The position numbers and the translations under genes were made by a program. Source: Chloroflexota bacterium (lineage in GTDB: Bacteria > Chloroflexota > Anaerolineae > Anaerolineales > UBA4823). Taken from it: a DNA stretch of 8,258 nucleotides. The notes beneath the pieces were generated by a model, which was not told where the DNA came from, made no database searches, and saw nothing but the letters and a program-made list of their open reading frames with translations. Where the stretch lies: the NCBI GenBank assembly GCA_030636125.1, contig DAOVXM010000089.1, positions 1 to 8,258 on the forward strand, given 5' to 3'. Of this stretch, positions 1 to 5,730 are shown one piece after another (the stretch's first letter is position 1; the number at the start of each line of letters is the position of its first letter).

Positions 1-653
1 ACGGGTTCATGACTAACCTGGGCTGGCTCGCGGGTCAGAGACAGGCAGATCCATGATATGAAAATAAAGAGCGCTGCAAACGCGAAGCAAAGCGTGTAGT
101 TATAGGGAAAACCATAGTGGTCGAGTAACCAGGCAGTCACAACCGCACCCAACACTCCTGTCGCTGTCCCGCTGAAATTGGTAACTCCAAAGAACTTTCC
201 CCGTCGGTCAACAGGGAAAATTTTAGCCAGCATGTCTTGCCAGCCGACTGCCACAACACCTGCCCCAATCATGAACCAGGCAAATAGTACAAAAAACAAG
301 AATAGAGCAAGCGTAGGAGAATAGCTGGCAAGCCACGCCGCCGGCACTAATAAGATCACCGGTAATCGTTCGGTGAACAGGCCCAGGCGCACCGGTACTA
401 CCTTCTTGCGAGGCAACCGCTGTACCCAGTTGGAGGTAAAGAGCTGAGGTAAGAGCCAGCCGGTCGCTCCGATCGTGGCAAGCAATCCAAGCGCTAATTT
501 ACTGTCAGTATAATGGCTGACGTAGAGCGGCAGGATAGTACGCCAGGCGATGAAATTAAAGCCTAGCCAGAAAAAGGTACCATCCAGAAAGTTAACGATA
601 TAGTTGTGCCGGTAATGGCGTTCTACTTCTGCTTCGAAGGCAGTTGAAGTCAT
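1..653 (-). CDS. MFS transporter, N-terminal half (3' end cut by the window edge)
   Basis: This open frame of 217 codons starts at an ATG at 651-653 and runs off the left edge without a stop. An in-frame TAA just upstream makes this ATG the first usable start, although no clear Shine-Dalgarno site precedes it. The protein has a short hydrophilic N-terminus and then about six hydrophobic segments (roughly residues 22-45, 53-73, 96-110, 115-138, 154-176 and 187-206), the first half of a 12-helix major facilitator. A basic loop PRKK (81-84) sits between helices 2 and 3, and a second loop, DRRGKFFG (149-156), between helices 4 and 5. Both resemble the charged MFS loop motifs. It is an inner-membrane secondary transporter; the substrate cannot be read from this half. 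It lies 45 bp downstream of the MBL hydrolase and is probably co-transcribed with it. Confidence 0.85.
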   Translation of the reverse strand, partial: MTSTAFEAEVERHYRHNYIVNFLDGTFFWLGFNFIAWRTILPLYVSHYTDSKLALGLLATIGATGWLLPQLFTSNWVQRLPRKKVVPVRLGLFTERLPVILLVPAAWLASYSPTLALFLFFVLFAWFMIGAGVVAVGWQDMLAKIFPVDRRGKFFGVTNFSGTATGVLGAVVTAWLLDHYGFPYNYTLCFAFAALFIFISWICLSLTREPAQVSHEP

Positions 654-698
654 CTTATATTATTAGGACTTACGCAGTTCAGGGAGGAAATCTCCAGC

Positions 699-1541
699 TT
701 AAGCTGCCACCTCAAACACCACCCCTTCCATTCCAGGCAGCACCTCGAACGTCGGTTGCATCTCAGCCAGCGTCTGCTCGATCATATCATCCAGCATAAT
801 ATCGTTATGAGATGGGTCGTGATGGAATGTCACCAACCGTTTCACACCAGCCAGTTCTGCAAATCGAATCGCCTGCTCAATACTGCTGTGTCCGATGCCT
901 ACCCGTGTCTGGTACTCCTCCCCGGTGTACTGCGCATCGTGAATAAGCAGGTCAGTGCCCGCCGCTAATGCATAGCCGGATGTCCACTCCCCACGGCGCG
1001 GGAAATTTCGCGAACCTAAGGCTGGTTCGTGGTCGGGGATATAAGTCATCGTGGTGTCTTTCCCCTCAATTCGGTAACCCACCGTTGGATTAGGGTGAAT
1101 CACCAGTTGTGCCGTCACGGTGAATTCCCCAATTTCGACCGTGGGGGAAGGCTCCTCATGAAAGTGCAGATCTGCCGAAAGTTCACGCAAGCTCACTGGG
1201 AACAGCGGTGGAGAGAGGTAGCGCAACAAGCGCTTATTCAGACTGAGGGTTGTGCCGGTGGGGCCATAAATATGCACTTCAACTCCTGGGCGGCGCAACG
1301 GGGCGAAGAAAGGTAGCCCCTGAATATGGTCCATGTGCAGGTGGGTTAGCAGGATGTGCACGCAATTAAGCTCTTCCGGCAGGCTTTGGCCCAAGCCCCG
1401 GATGCCCGTACCGGCATCCAATACCAACAGGTCTCCACCAACTCCCTCAACTGATACACACGCGGTGTTACCACCATAGCGTAAGGTAGCCTCTCCTGGT
1501 GTGGCTATTGAGCCGCGCGAGCCCCACAGAGTGACTCTCAC
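699..1541 (-). CDS. MBL-fold metallo-hydrolase (RNase Z / cyclic-nucleotide phosphodiesterase-like)
   Basis: This is a 280-residue metallo-beta-lactamase-fold hydrolase, probably cytoplasmic, with no signal peptide or membrane helix. From the GTG start it opens directly with the first strand (RVTLWGSRGS) and has DAGTGIRGLG at 42-51. The metal-binding HxHxDH motif is H67, H69, D71, H72. Later candidate ligands are H149, D170, H201, H218 and H240 in FHHDPSH. This pattern matches the Lactamase_B_2/RNase Z-like branch, whose members cleave phosphodiesters in RNA or cyclic nucleotides; the actual substrate is unknown. I chose GTG at 1539-1541 because GGGAGGT lies 6 nt upstream and the GTGA overlaps the stop of the PAS gene. 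A TTG at 1554-1556 would add 5 residues, but it falls at the edge of that Shine-Dalgarno site. The overlap implies coupled translation with the PAS protein, so PAS sensing may control or partner this enzyme (inference). Confidence 0.9.
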   Translation of the reverse strand: MRVTLWGSRGSIATPGEATLRYGGNTACVSVEGVGGDLLVLDAGTGIRGLGQSLPEELNCVHILLTHLHMDHIQGLPFFAPLRRPGVEVHIYGPTGTTLSLNKRLLRYLSPPLFPVSLRELSADLHFHEEPSPTVEIGEFTVTAQLVIHPNPTVGYRIEGKDTTMTYIPDHEPALGSRNFPRRGEWTSGYALAAGTDLLIHDAQYTGEEYQTRVGIGHSSIEQAIRFAELAGVKRLVTFHHDPSHNDIMLDDMIEQTLAEMQPTFEVLPGMEGVVFEVAA

Positions 1542-1554
1542 TTCGCGACCTCCC
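1538..1554 (-). promoter_or_regulatory. Ribosome binding site and GTGA stop/start overlap deciding the MBL start
   Basis: On the minus strand GGGAGGT (1548-1554) is followed by a 6-nt spacer and GTG (1539-1541). The final A of the GTGA is at 1538, so the TGA stop of the PAS gene overlaps the start of the MBL gene. This is the classic 4-bp overlap for translational coupling. It argues against the upstream TTG start, which adjoins the Shine-Dalgarno core. Confidence 0.8.
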
Positions 1555-1930
1555 AAAAGATGGCAATCGCCCCTAAAAAGCGCTGCCCTTGCGCCGTCAG
1601 TGGGAATGCGGTCACTTCAATCTGCCGTCGAGTCTGGTCGAGTCCTCGTATCCAGAAGCTCTCATGAGCTGGATGTTGCTTAGTCGTTGCGATCATCAGG
1701 GGCAAGTCCTCTGGCTTTATCGGTCGGCCTTCATGATCTTCTGGTTGAAACTTCGTTGACCACTCGCTGGCTGGCATCGGTACGGTTTCATCATAGCGGT
1801 GACCCAGGATGGCCTCAGCCGGTTCATTGTAATAAAGCAGATCCCCTTCCGGATCCACGATCATGATAGACATAGCCAAGTATTCAGCCAGATACCGGGC
1901 TAGGATGACTTCAATTTCTTGTTGGGACAT
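1538..1930 (-). CDS. Stand-alone PAS-domain protein
   Basis: This 130-residue protein consists almost entirely of one PAS sensor domain. A helical N-terminus (1-20) leads into the strand SIMIVDPEGDLLYYNEPAEAI, typical of PAS. A middle section with PEDHEGRPIKPEDLPL follows, then a C-terminal sheet (ESFWIRGLDQTRRQIEVTAFPL, then FLGAIAIFWEV). There is no kinase, cyclase, GGDEF or DNA-binding output domain, so any signal must pass to another protein. The ATG at 1928-1930 is preceded by GGAG at an 8-nt spacing. It is the first gene of its transcript, with a good promoter about 150 bp upstream, and its stop overlaps the start of the MBL hydrolase. I infer that it senses a ligand or redox state and acts on or with that enzyme. 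The ligand is unknown; no conserved haem or flavin residue can be assigned with confidence. Confidence 0.85.
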   Translation of the reverse strand: MSQQEIEVILARYLAEYLAMSIMIVDPEGDLLYYNEPAEAILGHRYDETVPMPASEWSTKFQPEDHEGRPIKPEDLPLMIATTKQHPAHESFWIRGLDQTRRQIEVTAFPLTAQGQRFLGAIAIFWEVAK

Positions 1931-2079
1931 AGGAACTTCTCCGTGACATGTGATATCTGCTTACCTCAAAACTTTTCCGCAGCGACTTTCTCAAGGATCA
2001 TCGCACCCGAAGATGATTTGCTAGGATTGTGTATCAACATCTCAAGGACAAGAATATCTTTGAAACCCAATCCTTCCTA

Positions 2080-2108
2080 ATCATACCCGAAAACTACAAT
2101 ATCATCAA
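2080..2108 (-). promoter_or_regulatory. Sigma70-type promoter for the PAS-MBL(-MFS) unit
   Basis: On the minus strand the -35 box TTGATG (2103-2108) and the -10 box TATGAT (2080-2085, one mismatch to consensus) are separated by exactly 17 bp. The predicted transcript start is near 2073, which gives a leader of about 143 nt before the ATG at 1930. No better pair was seen in the gap. The call rests on consensus match and placement only. Confidence 0.65.
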
Positions 2109-2119
2109 CTTAATAGCGA

Positions 2120-2149
2120 TTATCTGATCCTCTCATTCACAACAGATAA
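2120..2149. repeat. 7-bp inverted repeat upstream of the PAS promoter (possible operator)
   Basis: TTATCTG (2120-2126) and CAGATAA (2143-2149) are perfect inverse complements, with centres 23 bp apart, about two helical turns. They lie roughly 47-76 bp upstream of the predicted transcript start, just outside the -35 box, where activator dimers often bind. A 7-bp match could also arise by chance in this AT-rich DNA. Confidence 0.35.
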
Positions 2150-2194
2150 AAGAAAGTGATATTTTGCCATCCATAATTCACAAAACCAAATCAA

Positions 2195-2229
2195 ATAGTG
2201 CGACGCTTTTACACAAAGCGTCGCACTAT
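2195..2229 (-). terminator. Intrinsic terminator hairpin after lepB
   Basis: ATAGTGCGACGCTTT (2195-2209) and its exact complement (2215-2229) form a perfect 15-bp stem with a 5-nt loop, starting 26 bp past the lepB stop. In the minus-strand transcript the stem is followed by a T-rich but interrupted run (TTGATTTGGTTTTG). The U-tract is imperfect, but stem strength and placement favour a terminator. All flanking genes point the same way, so only the minus-strand sense is needed. Confidence 0.8.
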
Positions 2230-2255
2230 CTATCATATCTAAGCTGAGGCGAAAA

Positions 2256-2855
2256 TCAAGGTGTAGCTGCCGCAGCTACCGCTTCATTTAACAATTTCCA
2301 TTCGGTAGGAGGCCAGTAAACCACTTCCGCCTTACCAATCACATTGCCAAGTGGCACTGTTCCCCAGCTATGCGAATCAGAAGAGCTATTGCGATTATCG
2401 CCAAGCACAAACAGGGAATCCTCTGGCACCGCCCAGGAACCATCATAAGCAGGGGCAGCGCTGATATACGGTTCTCTTAATGGCACATCATTGACATATA
2501 CCTGCCTGTCGGACACACTCACTGTATCCCCAGGTAGACCAATCACACGCTTAATATAGGGCTCCCGGTCAGGATCAGGCGGATAATGGAATATAATTAC
2601 ATCACCCCGGGTGGGAGTGCCTATCTTGTATGCGACTTTATTAACAATAACAAAATCCCCAGCGTACAGAGTAGGTTGCATGCTGATAGACTCGACACGA
2701 ATACGCGCCGATATAGCATTGATGGCTAAAAACAGCACCAATGATAACAGGATGGTTTCCAGAACATCCAGCAGAAAACGGCGCAGCCCACCGGATTTCT
2801 TTTCAGTGGATTCAAGATCTGGATCTGGGGTGATTTCTGTCCTAAAGTCCTCCAT
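2256..2855 (-). CDS. lepB: Type I signal peptidase
   Basis: LepB removes signal peptides from exported proteins at the outer face of the cytoplasmic membrane. This 199-residue protein has a hydrophilic acidic N-terminus, one membrane helix (about 27-48) and an extracytoplasmic catalytic domain, a compact form typical of many Gram-positive-like and Chloroflexota enzymes. The family boxes are present in order: SMQPTL (58-63) with nucleophile Ser58, RGDVIIF (83-89), YIKRVIGLPGD (100-110) with general base Lys102, and GDNRNSSSDS (152-161). The last box continues HSWG where RxWG is more usual, a small deviation that leaves the catalytic pair intact. The ATG at 2853-2855 is preceded by a modest AGGGA. 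A TATAAT promoter lies directly upstream and a strong hairpin downstream, so lepB can be expressed as a single gene as well as by readthrough from mogA. Confidence 0.96.
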   Translation of the reverse strand: MEDFRTEITPDPDLESTEKKSGGLRRFLLDVLETILLSLVLFLAINAISARIRVESISMQPTLYAGDFVIVNKVAYKIGTPTRGDVIIFHYPPDPDREPYIKRVIGLPGDTVSVSDRQVYVNDVPLREPYISAAPAYDGSWAVPEDSLFVLGDNRNSSSDSHSWGTVPLGNVIGKAEVVYWPPTEWKLLNEAVAAAATP

Positions 2856-2874
2856 AATGTGTCCCTAGTCCTGA

Positions 2875-2904
2875 ATTATACTCCCTTGAGGGCAGTAAGA
2901 TCAA
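2875..2904 (-). promoter_or_regulatory. Sigma70-type promoter for lepB
   Basis: On the minus strand the -35 box TTGATC (2899-2904) and a perfect -10 box TATAAT (2875-2880) are separated by 18 bp. Transcription would begin near 2868, leaving a very short leader before the ATG at 2855. The spacer contains CCCT-CA-AGGG in minus sense, a small dyad that could bind a regulator but is too short to call. Confidence 0.7.
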
Positions 2905-2930
2905 TGCCATACCATTATCTTAGGGAATTC

Positions 2931-3434
2931 TCATATTAATTGGTGACCTGTTTCAGCCGCTGGGCTTTCTGACAAAAGCTGGACGGCGTGAGACAATACC
3001 GGCAGGACAACCCGTAGATTTTCAACGGCACCCTTAGGGCTCCCAGGCAAATTTATGATCAGGGTCCGTCCCCGTATGCCGGCATAAGCTCGGGAGAGCA
3101 TTGCGTGGCGGGTAACCTGCAAACTCGCCATTCGCATGGCCTCAGCCAGGCCCGGTGCTGGTCGCTCAACCACTGCTTGCGTCGCCTCTGGGGTAACGTC
3201 TCTTGGACTGAAGCCTGTTCCGCCAGTAGTCAATATGACGTCTATCTCTCCTGAATCGGCCCAGGAAGCTAATCTATCCTTGAGAGAAGTCAGGTCATCC
3301 GGCAAAATTTCTCGCCGGGAAACTATCCAACCATACGTTCTAATTACTTCCTCCAATGCCGGTCCAGAAGCATCCATTCGTTCACCCCGTGCAGATCGGT
3401 CAGAAACAGTGAGTATGCCAATACGTAAACTCAT
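2931..3434 (-). CDS. mogA: Molybdopterin adenylyltransferase, MogA/gephyrin-G type
   Basis: Members of this family adenylylate molybdopterin with ATP, activating it for molybdate insertion in molybdenum cofactor synthesis in the cytoplasm. The 167-residue protein is one complete MoCF-binding domain: an opening strand with TVSDRSARGE (9-18), LTTGGTGFSPRDVTPEAT (68-85) that binds the pterin and AMP, and LIINLPGSPKG (125-135). The motif RDVTPEAT and the stretch around SRAYAGIRGRTLIINLPGS are closer to MogA, plant Cnx1G and gephyrin G domains than to E. coli MoaB, so I favour mogA over moaB. No other cofactor genes are in the window, so it is isolated from its pathway here. The ATG at 3432-3434 has only a weak GAG-type ribosome site. 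No good promoter is seen in the 94-bp gap upstream, so co-transcription with the preceding PHP gene is possible. Confidence 0.93.
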   Translation of the reverse strand: MSLRIGILTVSDRSARGERMDASGPALEEVIRTYGWIVSRREILPDDLTSLKDRLASWADSGEIDVILTTGGTGFSPRDVTPEATQAVVERPAPGLAEAMRMASLQVTRHAMLSRAYAGIRGRTLIINLPGSPKGAVENLRVVLPVLSHAVQLLSESPAAETGHQLI

Positions 3435-3528
3435 AATCGTTCACTCAAAAAGCAAGGATGATAATCTCCCAGGCTACCCCCAGCTAGATAGTCAATTAGA
3501 TGTGAGATCTTTCCCATAGGCGTATAAA

Positions 3529-5274
3529 TCATTCATCTTCCCGGCCGACCAGCTTCTCCCAGGGTCCATGAATACCGTCATCGGTGACCCCGAAGTAATA
3601 CCTGTAACCAGCAGGTATGCGCTGCACCAGGTCATAACGAACGCCCTTGCCCTTTTTTTCCCTGGTGACCAGCCCCAGATCTCCCTGCCAATTTATTTCT
3701 AACTTTGACAGATCGCTCGGGTATTTAGCGTACTGAGTTATGGCGTATTCCCATAATCGTCTAGCAGATGTTTTCGTCACATTTTTGACCACGTTACCAT
3801 TGCGCAGGTCGCGCACAGTATAATAACTGGCTCCATTGCGCTCTTCTACACTGACGACTTCAACACCAGTTCTGGGAGGGGATTCTTCCTCTACTTTGGT
3901 GACCGTTTCGCTAGGTAGTCTTTGGTCAACGCTTGCCACCGGGATTTCAGCTACTAGCTCAAATCTAGAGGGAGAACCGCTCAGCACCAGGCCAACAATC
4001 TCGTCGCGGACAGCCAGGCCAGTTTCCGCCTCCGAGCGCACATAAATCTTATTATCATCAACTGCGTAAGGAGGGTCTTCTCCTCGCGGGACAAGTATGC
4101 GTATTACTTTCTTGCCACCAGTTTCATGCGTATCCAAGGCACATTGAAATTGTGGGCTGATACGATTACTGATCTCTTTTTCAAGCTGACCGATCGCCCC
4201 CTCAGGATCAGGGACACCCACAACTGGACGGCGCGGTTGAGCGCTCAACCCAACGTACAGCGTGCCGCCATTCGCATTGGCGAAAGCGCATACGTCGGCA
4301 ATTATGGCATAACGTTTTCCACCTCGCACAGACAGCCCTTCGTGAAAATCTTGAACGATGTTGGCTCCCTCTTCGCGAGCGGCGTGGATGAAATCAAATG
4401 CCGGTTCTGCTTTCTTGCGGTGCGGACGTGTACGAGCGAAGTCATTACTCAAGAATAGCTCTTTAAGTGCCTCGAAACTAACTTCAGACATTAACACATC
4501 CGTAGCGCGGTCCCCCACACCCAAATTCTTTTTACGCCTGAGATCGGTTTTCAGACGATGGGCATCTGAACCTTGAATACAATGCATGCGCCGGGGATAT
4601 TCAGGTTTTGTGCCGTTAAAGAATGCTGCCGTTGTTCGTTTGCCTCTACCCTCCAAGTCTGTCACTTCCAGAGCATACAGGTGTTGATCCTGTGTATATG
4701 CGATTTTGGTCTGACCCCCGAAAGCAAAACCACGCATTGCCACACCATTACTTGAGTTCGCATGCGCTGCAATAGCTAGACCACTAGCTTCATCGATCAG
4801 ACGGTAAGCCGTCAGCACATCAGAGGAAGCCCCGATGGTAGCAGAGCCCTCATCTAGATGGTCGGTCGGTATGCGCAAATCGATCAATAAATGCTCAATC
4901 TCCCGCGCTGGTTTATTGGGGGGGAAGATGGCCAATATATGAAATCCAAAAGTAGCGGTAAACTCAAATCCAGGCAAGACTAGGATTTTAGCCAGCAGGC
5001 GTCGATATTCCTTCAACCGCGCCTTTTCCTCTCCCAGCAGGCGATTTAATTTCTCCAACAGTTCAAGCTGCTGGATTTCCTCCTGCATATAACGATAACC
5101 CGCCACTGTGTTGTGATCGGTCATCGCGATAATTTCCAGCCCACGCGCTTCAGCTTGTTGTAAAATTTCCAGATAACTTATTTCCGGTTGCTGATAATCG
5201 CTGGAGGCCGGTGTATGTAGATGTAAATCGATCGTATGCCACTGCATTGGGGCACGACCTCGTTTCTTTCCCAC
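3529..5274 (-). CDS. PHP metal-hydrolase fused to a Schlafen/AlbA_2 domain, with an unknown C-terminal region
   Basis: This 581-residue protein has three parts. Residues about 13-280 form a PHP phosphoesterase domain like those of the TrpH/YciV family, with all metal-ligand motifs visible: DLHLHT (H18, H20), TDHN (D53, H54), GFEF (E104), H112, AAHANSS (H171) and GSDAH (D237, H239). A charged, probably coiled-coil helix (about 61-97) is inserted after the second motif. Residues about 292-432 match the Schlafen AlbA_2 (AAA_4) domain: ADVCAFANANGGTLYVGL (327-344), VVGV and YVRSEAETGLA. The usual E..EFK start of that domain reads IVQDFHE here. Residues about 470-581 I do not recognise. The PHP part probably cleaves nucleic acid or nucleotides, with the AlbA part binding nucleic acid (inference). 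Coordinates give the longest reading, from GTG at 5272-5274. The ATG at 5245-5247 (572 residues), preceded by GAGGT at 9 nt, is an equally good or better start. Confidence 0.88.
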   Translation of the reverse strand: MGKKRGRAPMQWHTIDLHLHTPASSDYQQPEISYLEILQQAEARGLEIIAMTDHNTVAGYRYMQEEIQQLELLEKLNRLLGEEKARLKEYRRLLAKILVLPGFEFTATFGFHILAIFPPNKPAREIEHLLIDLRIPTDHLDEGSATIGASSDVLTAYRLIDEASGLAIAAHANSSNGVAMRGFAFGGQTKIAYTQDQHLYALEVTDLEGRGKRTTAAFFNGTKPEYPRRMHCIQGSDAHRLKTDLRRKKNLGVGDRATDVLMSEVSFEALKELFLSNDFARTRPHRKKAEPAFDFIHAAREEGANIVQDFHEGLSVRGGKRYAIIADVCAFANANGGTLYVGLSAQPRRPVVGVPDPEGAIGQLEKEISNRISPQFQCALDTHETGGKKVIRILVPRGEDPPYAVDDNKIYVRSEAETGLAVRDEIVGLVLSGSPSRFELVAEIPVASVDQRLPSETVTKVEEESPPRTGVEVVSVEERNGASYYTVRDLRNGNVVKNVTKTSARRLWEYAITQYAKYPSDLSKLEINWQGDLGLVTREKKGKGVRYDLVQRIPAGYRYYFGVTDDGIHGPWEKLVGREDE

Positions 5275-5364
5275 AGTTCACTCTCATTTTCGCTCTTGCA
5301 GGTCGATGTATGTTTACCTCAGTGTAGGTATAGATATCAGCTCACAGAGATAAATCGAATGACC

Positions 5365-5730
5365 TCAAGTGCTTAGCGTAGTTTGTATTTTTTTAACAAG
5401 TTCATCGGGCATATAAGGCTTTAATATAAAACCATCCGCACCCTCTTGAGCGCATTTAGAACTCAACTCCATACCCGAAGACATCAAAACACGGACAGAA
5501 TCTAATTCCTCATTCTGGCGAATGAGGTGTAATAAGTCGAAGCCACTGATATGGTGTAAATGTACGTCCAACAACACCAGATCTACCTTCTCAAGATGAA
5601 ATTGGCTCATAATCTCATCCGGGTCCCCCTCCCCATTCAGTTGGAGTACCTGAAAGCCTTCAAACTCAAGCAAGGTCTGTAAGAGCGAAAGTATCGTCGC
5701 ATCATCGTCAATCAGCATCACTTTAGGCAT
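5365..5730 (-). CDS. Single-domain response regulator (receiver only)
   Basis: This 121-residue protein is one CheY-like receiver domain with no output domain. The acidic pocket is D8-D10 (LIDDD), the phospho-acceptor is D55 in LVLLDVHL, the switch serine is S84 in VLMSSGM, and the conserved lysine is K104 in LKPY. Such proteins are phosphorylated by a histidine kinase and act by binding a partner; no kinase is in the window. I chose the ATG at 5728-5730 because [10 protein letters not shown] is the normal receiver start. The frame stays open to an ATG at 5841, but those 37 extra residues are basic, low in structure and lie wholly inside lon. The start overlaps the lon stop by 8 bp (5723-5730), so it is very likely co-transcribed and translationally coupled with lon. 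The ribosome site is a weak purine run (AGAAAAAGA). Confidence 0.92.
   Translation of the reverse strand: MPKVMLIDDDATILSLLQTLLEFEGFQVLQLNGEGDPDEIMSQFHLEKVDLVLLDVHLHHISGFDLLHLIRQNEELDSVRVLMSSGMELSSKCAQEGADGFILKPYMPDELVKKIQTTLST

Larger units (their letters stand above)
1931..2255. other. 325-bp intergenic region between lepB and the PAS gene
   Basis: This AT-rich gap carries no convincing gene. In minus-strand order it holds the lepB terminator hairpin (2195-2229), a 7-bp inverted repeat (2120-2149), a sigma70-type promoter (2080-2108) and a leader of about 143 nt before the PAS start. The leader contains two copies of TCTCAAGGA in plus-strand sense (1989-1997 and 2040-2048) and a weak ATCATC/GATGAT stem near 1998-2017. 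I recognise no known riboswitch class in it. Confidence 0.6.

Noticed and set aside
695..706. 12-bp palindrome CAGCTTAAGCTG at the end of the MBL gene
   Set aside because: It spans the stop codon and has no loop for a hairpin or T-run, and it has no second copy, so it is probably chance plus codon constraint.
756..1683. Plus-strand open frames opposite the MBL and PAS genes
   Set aside because: They are antisense shadows of two well-supported coding regions and have no domain-like content.
3435..3528. Promoter for mogA based on a TTGACT box
   Set aside because: The nearest -10-like hexamer (TATCAT) is 26 bp away, too far for a sigma70 promoter, and no other good pair is present.
3836..4755. 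Several plus-strand open frames opposite the PHP-AlbA_2 gene
   Set aside because: They are antisense to a gene with clear domain motifs, carry no family signature and lack good ribosome sites.
5275..5364. Promoter or terminator in the 90-bp gap before the PHP-AlbA_2 gene
   Set aside because: Only a 4-bp ACCT/AGGT stem and poor -35/-10 matches are visible, so nothing can be called.
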